DNA from: Loki-b32 sp964493385
GTDB lineage: Archaea > Asgardarchaeota > Lokiarchaeia > Sigyniarchaeales > SOKP01
Assembly (NCBI GenBank): GCA_964493385.1
Contig: CAZBNW010000027.1
Location: 1 to 25,727 of the forward strand
Direction of reading: 5' to 3'
DNA: 25,727 bases
The position numbers and the translations under genes were made by a program. Positions 15,713 to 23,491 of the stretch are shown here, piece after piece. Below the pieces are notes generated by a model, which was not told where the DNA came from, made no database searches, and worked only from the letters and a program-made list of their open reading frames with translations. Position 1 is the first letter of the stretch. Each line of letters begins with the position of its first letter.

Positions 15713-16219
15713 TTATTCTTCCCATATATAAGTAGAATCGCAACAATCATTACCTTTCATTAATGATGTTTTACGCTCTAATCTAAGGTTAGGATGGAAA
15801 GCTTTAGCCATTGCAAAATCTGGATAACAACACATGGAATGACCAATATCAGAAGCACCCAATTCTAAGAATGTTTTTGCCCAAAGATATTTGGTAAATT
15901 TTAATGCTAATTTATTAGGAGTATCCTCTACTTTCCTATAATTTAAACAGTGCTGCATGTATTCTGTGCTAATCTGTTCTTTATAAACTTCCTTAAATTC
16001 TTCAAAATTTGTTATGGGTCTTATATTTTTTAATTGTCTTACAATTAGTTCAATACCTTTTTTTTCCCATAGCTTTTTAATGATTTCTAAAGCTTTCTTT
16101 TTATCCATAATGGGTGCTAACACTCTCATAATCTCAAGTATTCCATTAAATCGTGTTTTAAAAAAATCTTCATAAGAAATTTCAAATTTTTCATTATATT
16201 TGGCAGGATTATTTGACAT
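15713..16219 (-). CDS. L-2-amino-thiazoline-4-carboxylic acid hydrolase (ATC hydrolase) family protein
   Basis: 168 aa. The C-terminal half matches the family pattern: LWAKTFLELGASDIGHSMCC then YPDFAMAKAFHPNLRLERKT and MKGNDCCDSTYIWEE, with conserved Cys, Asp and Gly-Asp-x-Cys-Asp positions. The founding enzyme opens the thiazoline ring in bacterial cysteine production, but most members have unknown substrates and the domain is often used in other settings. The N-terminal 90 residues are helical. It is a single gene, divergent from the acylase operon and convergent with the glycosyltransferase. No ribosome-binding site is obvious. Confidence 0.75.
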   Translation of the reverse strand: MSNNPAKYNEKFEISYEDFFKTRFNGILEIMRVLAPIMDKKKALEIIKKLWEKKGIELIVRQLKNIRPITNFEEFKEVYKEQISTEYMQHCLNYRKVEDTPNKLALKFTKYLWAKTFLELGASDIGHSMCCYPDFAMAKAFHPNLRLERKTSLMKGNDCCDSTYIWEE

Positions 16220-16385
16220 TTTTTATTTATCTCATTTTTTTATGTTTTTCTTAAAATAGCTTATTTCATATATTTTTATTTTTCATTAATGTAAAAATGA
16301 GAATTAAACTTATTTATAGGGATTCATAGAAATTGTAATGTAATTAATTTAATTTTTTAAAAAATCAAAAAATTGAAATATTAAA

Positions 16386-19124
16386 ATGCGAATTCCAGAG
16401 AAAAAGAATGTAGTTAAATTAGCAGCTGTAATTGTTTTAACAGTAATAATCATGACAATTCTTTCAATTCCACTGATTAGTATTATAGCTCCGCTTGGAA
16501 ATATACTTTTCCCTGGTACTGGATTATGGAATGTTCCAGGAGAAGTTCCAGAACATGAGACACTATACATCCCAGGATTAAATAGTTCAGTTACCGTTTA
16601 TCGTGATGAATGGGGAATACCTCATATTTATGCATTTACTGAAGAAGATATGAGTTTTGCATTAGGCTATGTCCATGCTCAAGATAGATTATTCCAAATG
16701 GATTTAGCTCGTAGGAATACTAGGGGAAAACTTTCCGAAGTAGTAGGAGACTTAGCTTTGGAAGAAGATAAATATAATCTCGCAATGGGAATGGAATATT
16801 GGGCAAATGAAACTCTCTATGATCTTATAAAAAGACAGGAGTTAGGAGAAACTGATATTTACGATTCAATTAGTAGATATGCAGATGGAGTAAATTATTA
16901 TATCAATACTCATCCAGATGAACTCCCAATAGAATACGCCATTTTAGGATTTAAACCTATGAAATGGACTCCATTAGATACAATGTGTCTTATTAAGTAT
17001 ATGAGTAAAATGCTTGCTTGGCAATATGATGATTTATATAGATTACAAACTTTAGAAGCTTTAGGTGAAGCTAATTATACCGAATTAATGTCTATGGCAA
17101 CTTATGGTCAGATTCCTGTATGTCCTAATTATGGTAGTTATAATGATAGTTCAGGACTCCCTTACAATGGTGGTTCATTAAAGGTTAGTTCAAAGGTTAT
17201 AAAAAGTATTTCCAACTTTCTGAGAAATGTTGAGCGTATTCCATCAGAGAAGAATTTAATGGATCTTCAAGAACAAAACAGTATAGGCTCTAATAATTGG
17301 GTTGTTGATGGTGTCAAGAGTAGCACTGGAAAACCAATTTTATGTAATGATATGCATTTAGCGTGGAATATGCCTGGAATATGGTATGAAGCACATTTGG
17401 TTGTTGAAAGCACGGATTTAAATGTTTATGGATTTTCACTTACTGGTGGAAATATTATTGTTGCGGGTCATAATGATTATGTAGCATGGGGTTATACGAA
17501 TGTGGGATATGATGTTATGGACTGGTATTATTATGAAGAAGTAAATGCAAGTCATTATATTTATAATGGCACGATAAGAGAATATACAACAAGAACTCAT
17601 ACTATAAATATAAAAGATCAAGGATCTGAAGAATTTACAGTCAAGGAAACCGTACATGGACCTGTTCTTAGTGATTTTTTAGGCGGAGCCGTTCCTGATT
17701 CTTTAGATACAGAAAAAATAGTATTAGCTCCTAAATGGATAGGAAATAATGTAACTACCGAATATATCGCCTTACATGGGTACAATTATGCAAAGAATAG
17801 AACTGAATTTAATCAATCTTCGACTTACTTTCATTGTCCTGCTCAGAATCATGTATATGCAGATGTGGATGGTAATATTGCTATTAGACCTACTGGGTTA
17901 GTACCTATAAGAGATGATAGTTTAATTCCACCTGGGCATTTTGGAAATGGTTCACTGCCATATAACGGAACAAAGGGTGAAGGTGAGTGGATTGGTTATG
18001 TTCCTTTTGAAGAATTACCAAATACAGAAAATCCATCTCAACATTATTTAGTATCAGCAAATCAAAAAGTTGTTGGACCTGATTATAAAAAATACTCGCT
18101 TCAAAACAGTTGGTCATCAGGTTATCGGGCAAGAAGGATTAATGAATTACTTAATAATTCAGCAGATGGATCAGTTGGTGTAGAAAAAATGAAAGAAATA
18201 CAGCTTGATATTAAATCTACTCCTGCAAGGGCATTTACTCCATATTTTATCAATGCAACTGAAGAACTACCTTCTCCACAAAAAACACCAATAATATTAG
18301 ATATTTTAACTCAATTGAAGAATTGGGATTATGATATGGATAAAGAAATAGCAGCACCAACTATTTATCGTAAATGGAGAGATTATTATATGGATTACAC
18401 TTTTGATGATGAAATTGAAGCCACTGGAGCCCCAATGCGACCATCATTGGATGTTTTAGAAAAATTAACGCGAGATGAGCCAGACTCAAAATGGTTTAAT
18501 GATATAAATACACCTGAATTAGAAAATAGAACTCATATAATTATTAGAGCTTTAAATTCTACAATCGACTTTCTTTTAGGCTTTTATGGCACAGATGAAG
18601 TAAATTCATGGAGATGGGGAGATATACATAAATATCTTTTTGCTCACATAGTTCCTGGATTTGATAGTCTAAATAAAGGACCATACGAAGGAGATGGGGA
18701 AGGATATACTGTTACACCTTCAGGAGTGAGTTTAAGAATAGGAGTGGGTTATGCCCGGGGTGGTGCTTCTGAAAGACTCATAGTCGACTTTAGTGATTTT
18801 CAGAATTCTTGGAGTGTAATCCCTTCAGGCCAAAGTGGTAATTCAAATTCTCAACATTATTCCGATCAACTCGAGGAATTATTTCTGCAGGGTAAATATC
18901 ATCGACAATATTTCTACAATAATACAGTTGATTTTCCTAAGAGTCATATTGAATCTCAGATTAGATTTATTGCTAGAGAAGACCCTATATCTATAATTAT
19001 TCTGGCAACAGCTTTAATCGTCGGATTTTCGGTTGGAATTATAGTGGTAATAGTCGGATGGTACAAAAGAGATCTAATTATTTCGAGATTAAAGAAATTA
19101 AAGGAGCAAATAAGAGGTGATTAG
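16386..19124 (+). CDS. penicillin acylase family Ntn hydrolase, membrane-anchored
   Basis: 912 aa. An N-terminal hydrophobic segment (about 10-35) acts as signal or anchor. The alpha-chain part has VTVYRDEWGIPHIYA, FALGYVHAQDRLFQMDLARR and GKLSEVVG. Autoproteolysis is expected between G301 and S302 in SIGSNNWVVDG, freeing S302 as the N-terminal nucleophile. CNDMHL, the counterpart of the ANDPHL motif, follows at about 320. The beta chain ends with GQSGNSNSQHYSDQLEEL, typical of the family. A C-terminal membrane helix (IIILATALIVGFSVGIIVVIVG) plus basic tail is additional. Predicted role: extracytoplasmic cleavage of acyl amides (N-acyl amino acids, acyl-homoserine lactones or similar). It overlaps the next gene by 8 bases. 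Confidence 0.92.
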   Translation: MRIPEKKNVVKLAAVIVLTVIIMTILSIPLISIIAPLGNILFPGTGLWNVPGEVPEHETLYIPGLNSSVTVYRDEWGIPHIYAFTEEDMSFALGYVHAQDRLFQMDLARRNTRGKLSEVVGDLALEEDKYNLAMGMEYWANETLYDLIKRQELGETDIYDSISRYADGVNYYINTHPDELPIEYAILGFKPMKWTPLDTMCLIKYMSKMLAWQYDDLYRLQTLEALGEANYTELMSMATYGQIPVCPNYGSYNDSSGLPYNGGSLKVSSKVIKSISNFLRNVERIPSEKNLMDLQEQNSIGSNNWVVDGVKSSTGKPILCNDMHLAWNMPGIWYEAHLVVESTDLNVYGFSLTGGNIIVAGHNDYVAWGYTNVGYDVMDWYYYEEVNASHYIYNGTIREYTTRTHTINIKDQGSEEFTVKETVHGPVLSDFLGGAVPDSLDTEKIVLAPKWIGNNVTTEYIALHGYNYAKNRTEFNQSSTYFHCPAQNHVYADVDGNIAIRPTGLVPIRDDSLIPPGHFGNGSLPYNGTKGEGEWIGYVPFEELPNTENPSQHYLVSANQKVVGPDYKKYSLQNSWSSGYRARRINELLNNSADGSVGVEKMKEIQLDIKSTPARAFTPYFINATEELPSPQKTPIILDILTQLKNWDYDMDKEIAAPTIYRKWRDYYMDYTFDDEIEATGAPMRPSLDVLEKLTRDEPDSKWFNDINTPELENRTHIIIRALNSTIDFLLGFYGTDEVNSWRWGDIHKYLFAHIVPGFDSLNKGPYEGDGEGYTVTPSGVSLRIGVGYARGGASERLIVDFSDFQNSWSVIPSGQSGNSNSQHYSDQLEELFLQGKYHRQYFYNNTVDFPKSHIESQIRFIAREDPISIIILATALIVGFSVGIIVVIVGWYKRDLIISRLKKLKEQIRGD

Positions 19125-19593
19125 AATTAAGATTAAAAAGATTAAACTTAGTATTAAACCCGAAACAAGAAATTTTTTAATTTCGTTTATACTCGCAGTG
19201 CTTATTACATATTTTTTAACCTACACTGAAATCTGGCAATTAATCATAATTCCAGGTATTATAGCAGGTGTCTTTAATAAAACAATGAGACGTGGAATAT
19301 ATAGTGGTGCTCTTGGTGTATCAATAGTATGGTTTATATTTATGGTGTATCAAATGAGTACTAAAAATGCTTATATAAATTTGGATCAATTTGCTGCTTT
19401 TATATTTGGTGGGTTAGGCTATGGATGGGTCATAGTTATCTTGATATTATTATTAGGAGTTTTATTTGGAGCTTTAGGTGGAGCTATAGGGAGTGGAACT
19501 ATGATATTACTCAGACCTAAGCTTAAAAAAATTTCGCTAAAAATTTTTAAATCAAAAAATTCTGTAGTAAACGAAAAAAATCTAAAACCATAA
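19117..19593 (+). CDS. small membrane protein translationally coupled to the acylase
   Basis: 158 aa, with an N-terminal basic stretch (RIKIKKIKLSIK), helices FLISFILAVLITYFLTY, QLIIIPGIIAGVF, GIYSGALGVSIVWFIFMVY and a glycine-rich C-terminal helix GWVIVILILLLGVLFGALGGAIGSG. The helix pairs with GA/GG packing motifs resemble archaeal DUF5518-type membrane proteins, but this is uncertain. The GTG start lies inside the acylase reading frame (8-base overlap), with a GGAG site 10 bases upstream. It is therefore probably made together with the acylase and may help its membrane placement (inference). A double T run follows. Confidence 0.75.
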   Translation: MIRIKIKKIKLSIKPETRNFLISFILAVLITYFLTYTEIWQLIIIPGIIAGVFNKTMRRGIYSGALGVSIVWFIFMVYQMSTKNAYINLDQFAAFIFGGLGYGWVIVILILLLGVLFGALGGAIGSGTMILLRPKLKKISLKIFKSKNSVVNEKNLKP

Positions 19594-19601
19594 GCTTATT
19601 A

Positions 19602-19619
19602 TTTTTTTTTAATTTTTTT
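19602..19619 (+). terminator. double T-run terminator after the acylase operon
   Basis: Runs of nine and seven T residues separated by AA, just after the small membrane gene and ending 5 bases before the next ATG. This suggests the methyltransferase-like gene has its own transcript or is read through only weakly. Confidence 0.4.
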
Positions 19620-19624
19620 ATTAA

Positions 19625-20169
19625 ATGAGTGAAGTAGAGATCAAGGAAAACCAGAGCAGAAGAGTTAAACGTATTTTAGCATTAATAATTAGTGGAATTT
19701 ATGTTGTTGTACTTTTGCCAGTTATTGGCATTTTGGTTTCTTTATATTTTGATTCGTTATTTAATTTCCCAGACATTATCCCATTTCCAATTAATATTAT
19801 AATAGCTATTATAATATTAGTTAATGGCTTATTTTGGGCTATTTGGTCAAATTTCGAATTATATAAAAGAGGAAAAGGAAGTCCAATTCCCTTAAAAGGA
19901 ACTCAGACAACGGTATTAGTTATCAGAGGACCCTATAAATATACAAGAAATCCCATGGTTTTTGGTATATTCTTATGTGGGTAGGATTAGGATTTTCATT
20001 TAATTCTATTTTTCTTTTGCTTGGATTTACGCTTATAGTAACAATAATATTAATAATTTTGGTTAAAGTTTGGGAAGAAAAAAATTTAGAAAAGAGATTT
20101 GGTACCTCGTACATAGAATATAAAAGTAAGGTATCCTTTCTAATTCCCTTACCGTCTAAAATAACTTGA
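19625..20169 (+). pseudogene. isoprenylcysteine carboxyl methyltransferase (ICMT/PEMT)-like gene, frameshifted
   Basis: The first frame (19625-19984) encodes two membrane helices and the family motif VLVIRGPYKYTRNPMVFGIFL, then stops. The second frame, entered at 19975, continues WVGLGFSFNSIFLLLGFTLI and the C-terminal EEKNLEKRFGTSYIEYKSKV-x-FLIPLP signature. Together they form one ordinary member of the family (about 181 aa) split by a -1 shift at about 19973-19977, i.e. one base missing. Members methylate prenylcysteine or phospholipid amine groups using S-adenosylmethionine within the membrane. Real pseudogene and sequence error are both possible; the motifs are intact on each side, which favours a recent event or error. 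Confidence 0.8.
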
Positions 20170-20222
20170 ATTCATTAAGATTATACGTGCTTATTAGGAT
20201 AATTTTCAATAACTGAATTCAA
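20166..20222. repeat. 9-bp inverted repeat between convergent genes, candidate bidirectional terminator
   Basis: TTGAATTCA at 20166-20174 and TGAATTCAA at 20214-20222, separated by 39 bases, lying between the ICMT-like gene and the PLP-enzyme gene whose 3' ends face each other. An A run follows, which is a T run for the leftward transcript. The EcoRI-like core is itself palindromic, so part of the match is automatic. Confidence 0.3.
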
Positions 20223-20239
20223 AAAAAGAGAGAATATAA

Positions 20240-21577
20240 TTATTTAATTTTATACTGGCTTTTCATGAAATTAATAATATAATCTTTAACTTTTTCGCGG
20301 TCAGGTAAGCTGGCTACCATACCATATATAGCAGCGTCTCCATCTGTAGATTCTCCGGGATGGTCTACAACTTCAGTCACAGTTTCTCTGAGATCTTTCA
20401 AGAATGTATTAACTATCTCAGAATGGTGAGGATTAACCATCATATGTAAAGCATTTGGGAATTGTATTCGGTCTAAATGCCATCCTTTTTTATCCAAAAC
20501 ATCTCCTAAATGAAAAATATCAATTGTATAGGATGTAAAAGAAAAAACGCTCATGACTGGTTTTCCAATAATGTAAAGCTCAGGGATTTGATTTATCCCA
20601 TCAATTAACTTTCTTGAAGCATCCATAACAATCTTTGCTAAATTTAAATATCCATTCATCCCTAAATGCCTCATAGCAGCCCATGCTGCTGCTATTGCTC
20701 CTCCCGGACGCGTTCCTCTCATAGATGGCGAAATATAGATACCACCTGACCAATCTATATGTACAGAAAATTGATGTTTCCAAATTCTTTCTTTTCGATA
20801 TAGGATTGTTGATGCCCCTTTTGCTCCATAACCATATTTATGAACATCTGCAGAAATTGATGTAACCCCAGGTACAGAGAAATCAAAATCAGGAACTTTA
20901 TAACCAAGTCTCTTAACGAAGGGTAACATAAATCCTCCAAGACACGAATCAACATGTAATCCGATACCATGATCTTGAGCAATAACTCCCAGATCAGAGA
21001 TAGGATCCACAACACCTCTTGGAAAGTCACACGCAGATCCAACTATCAGTATTGTATTTTCAGTTAAAGCATCCTTCATAGCCTTTACATCTGCTTGATG
21101 GGTTTCTTTATCTACCGGTACTCGGATTGATTTTACTTTAAAATATTCTGCTCCTTTCTCAAAAGCAGGATGAGTTGAGCTAGGTAAAACCATTTCAGGC
21201 TCTTTAATGTTAGGAAACTTCTCCTCTGCCCAATCTCTATAAGTCTTTATAGCCATTAAAATACTTTCAGTTCCTCCAGAAGTCATACTTCCACAGCATC
21301 TTTTGTCTCCATTAAATAGGTCAACAGCCATGGAAATAACTTCTGTTTCGAACCTCTTTAAGCTTGGAAAGGCAATTGGGCTTAATGCATTTTTAGAGAA
21401 AAACATATTGTATGTTTTTTTAAGCATTTCAGTGTGTTTGTCTGTAGCGTGATAAACCAAACTCCATACCTTACCATCTCTCCAATTGATATCATTTTTA
21501 CATATTTCTTCCATCTCTTTTAGGAGTTCGTCTTCAGGTATTCCGTTTTCAGGTAATATAACCTTTGGTCTTGCCAT
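20240..21577 (-). CDS. sphingosine-1-phosphate lyase-like PLP-dependent enzyme
   Basis: 445 aa, fold type I PLP enzyme of the group II decarboxylase superfamily. GSMTSGGTESILMAIKTYRD (96-115) binds the phosphate. H136 in STHPAFEKGAEYF stacks on the ring, D210 in HVDSCLGG pairs with the pyridine nitrogen, and K247 in SADVHKYGYGAKG forms the Schiff base. ISPSMRGTRPGG (282-293) and GCCGSMTSGG-type spacing favour S1P lyase over glutamate or tyrosine decarboxylases. Eukaryotic S1P lyase splits sphingosine 1-phosphate into hexadecenal and phosphoethanolamine. It is membrane-anchored, whereas this version has no membrane helix. The substrate in an archaeon is unknown. It is last of three leftward genes with URO-D-like and QueT. 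Confidence 0.88.
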   Translation of the reverse strand: MARPKVILPENGIPEDELLKEMEEICKNDINWRDGKVWSLVYHATDKHTEMLKKTYNMFFSKNALSPIAFPSLKRFETEVISMAVDLFNGDKRCCGSMTSGGTESILMAIKTYRDWAEEKFPNIKEPEMVLPSSTHPAFEKGAEYFKVKSIRVPVDKETHQADVKAMKDALTENTILIVGSACDFPRGVVDPISDLGVIAQDHGIGLHVDSCLGGFMLPFVKRLGYKVPDFDFSVPGVTSISADVHKYGYGAKGASTILYRKERIWKHQFSVHIDWSGGIYISPSMRGTRPGGAIAAAWAAMRHLGMNGYLNLAKIVMDASRKLIDGINQIPELYIIGKPVMSVFSFTSYTIDIFHLGDVLDKKGWHLDRIQFPNALHMMVNPHHSEIVNTFLKDLRETVTEVVDHPGESTDGDAAIYGMVASLPDREKVKDYIINFMKSQYKIK

Positions 21578-21662
21578 TTCTTTTCACTTAATATTTATAC
21601 ATTTTTTTTAATGTTGTAAATTAATTGTTAAATAATAACTATACTAACCCTAAATTATTATA

Positions 21663-22817
21663 TCAGCTTTTTAAAGGGTAAACACCAAATTTTTTTGTTG
21701 CTTCAATCATCCATTTTAATTGTTTGATTGATATACCAGGATGAAAATTAGCTGGAGATATCATGAATCCTCCACCATGTCCCATTGCTTTAATCGCGTT
21801 CTGAACTGCTTGTTCTACTTCTTTTTTTGGAGCATCCACTAAGATGTGCCTTGTATCGATATTTCCCGATAAGCATAGTTTATCACCAACTTTTTTTTTA
21901 ACTAAAAAAGGGTCTACATAAGGTAATTCTAAGCATTGGAGTCCATCAAAGCCAGATTCTACAATAAAATCTAAGAGAGTTGTAATATCCCCATCGGTAT
22001 GAAGTATAAATTTGCCACCCCAATCATGTATTGCATTTGAAACTTCTTGATAACATGGAAGTAGATATTGATTGAAATATTTTGGATTAATCATAGGGCC
22101 ACCTTTGTGTGCGATATCTCCACCTTCAAGAAAAATCTTAGCTCCGCAATCTGAATATGCTTTAAAGACAGTTAAGACGAAGTCAGTGGAAAATCGAAAT
22201 CGTTCTTCAATTAATTTTGGATCATTTTTTAAGGCACGAGCAAAATAATTCATTCCCATTCCCTGCCATACAGGAGGAAATACGGAAGTTAATACATTTT
22301 GAGCTATAATACAAATATGATCCTTTATATCACGACATCTTCTTAAGACTCCTTTAAAAAATTTTTTGGCATTTTTATATTCATCTTTCAAATTGGGTTT
22401 AGGATATGCTTCCCAATCATCTCGGTTTTTAATATATCCTCCATAGTAATCCGGATATGGATTCCCATCAATATCTCTTACTTTATGTCTCTTTCCAAAT
22501 ATATCGGTCATCTCAGATTTGCTTTCGAGGATGAATGGGATATATGCCACTCCCACTCCATCAAATCCTAATTCATAAGCCGCTCTAACTGCTTTCGAAA
22601 AGACAGAAATTTCAATATCGAGGAGTATAGGATTAATTTTATCAACCCAATCATCTGGATATTGCTTTTCCATATCATTAAAGATATCAAAAGCAGTTCT
22701 TTTTGGTCTTCCTAAAACCTTATCCGCAACGTTTCCATCAATATTTATCACATGGGTTGGAATTCTGTCTGGTTCCTCAAGATTTAATGCAGACCATATT
22801 CGATCAAAACTATTCAT
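21663..22817 (-). CDS. URO-D-like protein (corrinoid methyltransferase MtaA/MtbA superfamily)
   Basis: 384 aa, uroporphyrinogen-decarboxylase-fold protein. Landmarks are RIWSALNLEEPDRIPTH at the N terminus, FLEGGDIAHKGGPMINPKYF (about 229-248), HTDGD (273-277), GFDGLQCLE (289-297) and KLCLSGNIDTRHILV (313-327). The MtaA/MtbA enzymes have H-x-C-G at the position of HTDG, so one zinc-ligand cysteine is missing here. C315 and H273 remain. True uroporphyrinogen decarboxylase is also unlikely because its N-terminal arginine motif (about RPVWFMRQAGRY) is absent. It probably acts on a methylated or cofactor substrate, unidentified. It sits between QueT and the PLP lyase; a TATA-like TTTATAAAA overlaps the QueT stop codon and may drive this gene. 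Confidence 0.85.
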   Translation of the reverse strand: MNSFDRIWSALNLEEPDRIPTHVINIDGNVADKVLGRPKRTAFDIFNDMEKQYPDDWVDKINPILLDIEISVFSKAVRAAYELGFDGVGVAYIPFILESKSEMTDIFGKRHKVRDIDGNPYPDYYGGYIKNRDDWEAYPKPNLKDEYKNAKKFFKGVLRRCRDIKDHICIIAQNVLTSVFPPVWQGMGMNYFARALKNDPKLIEERFRFSTDFVLTVFKAYSDCGAKIFLEGGDIAHKGGPMINPKYFNQYLLPCYQEVSNAIHDWGGKFILHTDGDITTLLDFIVESGFDGLQCLELPYVDPFLVKKKVGDKLCLSGNIDTRHILVDAPKKEVEQAVQNAIKAMGHGGGFMISPANFHPGISIKQLKWMIEATKKFGVYPLKS

Positions 22818-22879
22818 ATGAATAATTTCGATAATGGATTATTTAATTATTTTATTGGGAGAATGAAAATTCAAAAATT

Positions 22880-23416
22880 TTATAAATTCATTCTTATTTT
22901 AATTATGTCAAATATTAATATGCCAATTGTTGCTAGAATAACCTCCGCAATTAAGACTTGAACAAAATTCAACCACCAGATTGATTGTGGAAAAATAATG
23001 TTTAGGACAATTGCGACATAGATTGAAATTATATAAGCATAGATAATACCACCTAAATACTTTAGAATTTTTCTATCTCTCAATACCACAATACAATAAA
23101 GTGCTGGAACATTCACGATACAACTAATCAAATCGATTGATCCTAACGGTGAAGTTAAATTAAAAAAAAACACTCCGATAACCTTACCAGTTAAACCTTC
23201 AAAAGGAAATATAACACACATTCCTACAATTAATTCAGCTACACGAAATTGTAATCCAAGGAAGCTTATAGGCAGGAAAAGATATCCCAGGGTAACATAA
23301 AGGGCAGCAGTAATAGCAGTCAGAGCCACTTTAATGCTGATATTTCTTCCTTCTAAAAGCTTTGTTTTAAAACCTTCAGTTCCATTATTCAATTCTTCTT
23401 CTGTGTTTGGCTCCAT
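22880..23416 (-). CDS. queT: QueT family queuosine-precursor transporter
   Basis: 178 aa with about 20 charged N-terminal residues and five or six membrane helices. ALTAITAALYVTLGYLFLPIS, then LQFRVAELIVGMCVIFPFEG with its conserved FRVAE, and the SPLGSIDLISCIVNVPA segment match the QueT family of energy-coupling-factor-type S components. The family imports pre-queuosine 1 or related deazapurines (known from bacteria). AAGG lies 6 bases before the ATG. No preQ1 riboswitch is visible in the short upstream gap. No ECF A/T subunits or tgt gene lie in the window. Confidence 0.85.
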   Translation of the reverse strand: MEPNTEEELNNGTEGFKTKLLEGRNISIKVALTAITAALYVTLGYLFLPISFLGLQFRVAELIVGMCVIFPFEGLTGKVIGVFFFNLTSPLGSIDLISCIVNVPALYCIVVLRDRKILKYLGGIIYAYIISIYVAIVLNIIFPQSIWWLNFVQVLIAEVILATIGILIFDIIKIRMNL

Positions 23417-23491
23417 TTTCTTGCCTTAAAAAATTAAAATATTATTTTATAGAATAATCTAGATAAATCTAAAAATCTCTAGTTTTTACTA

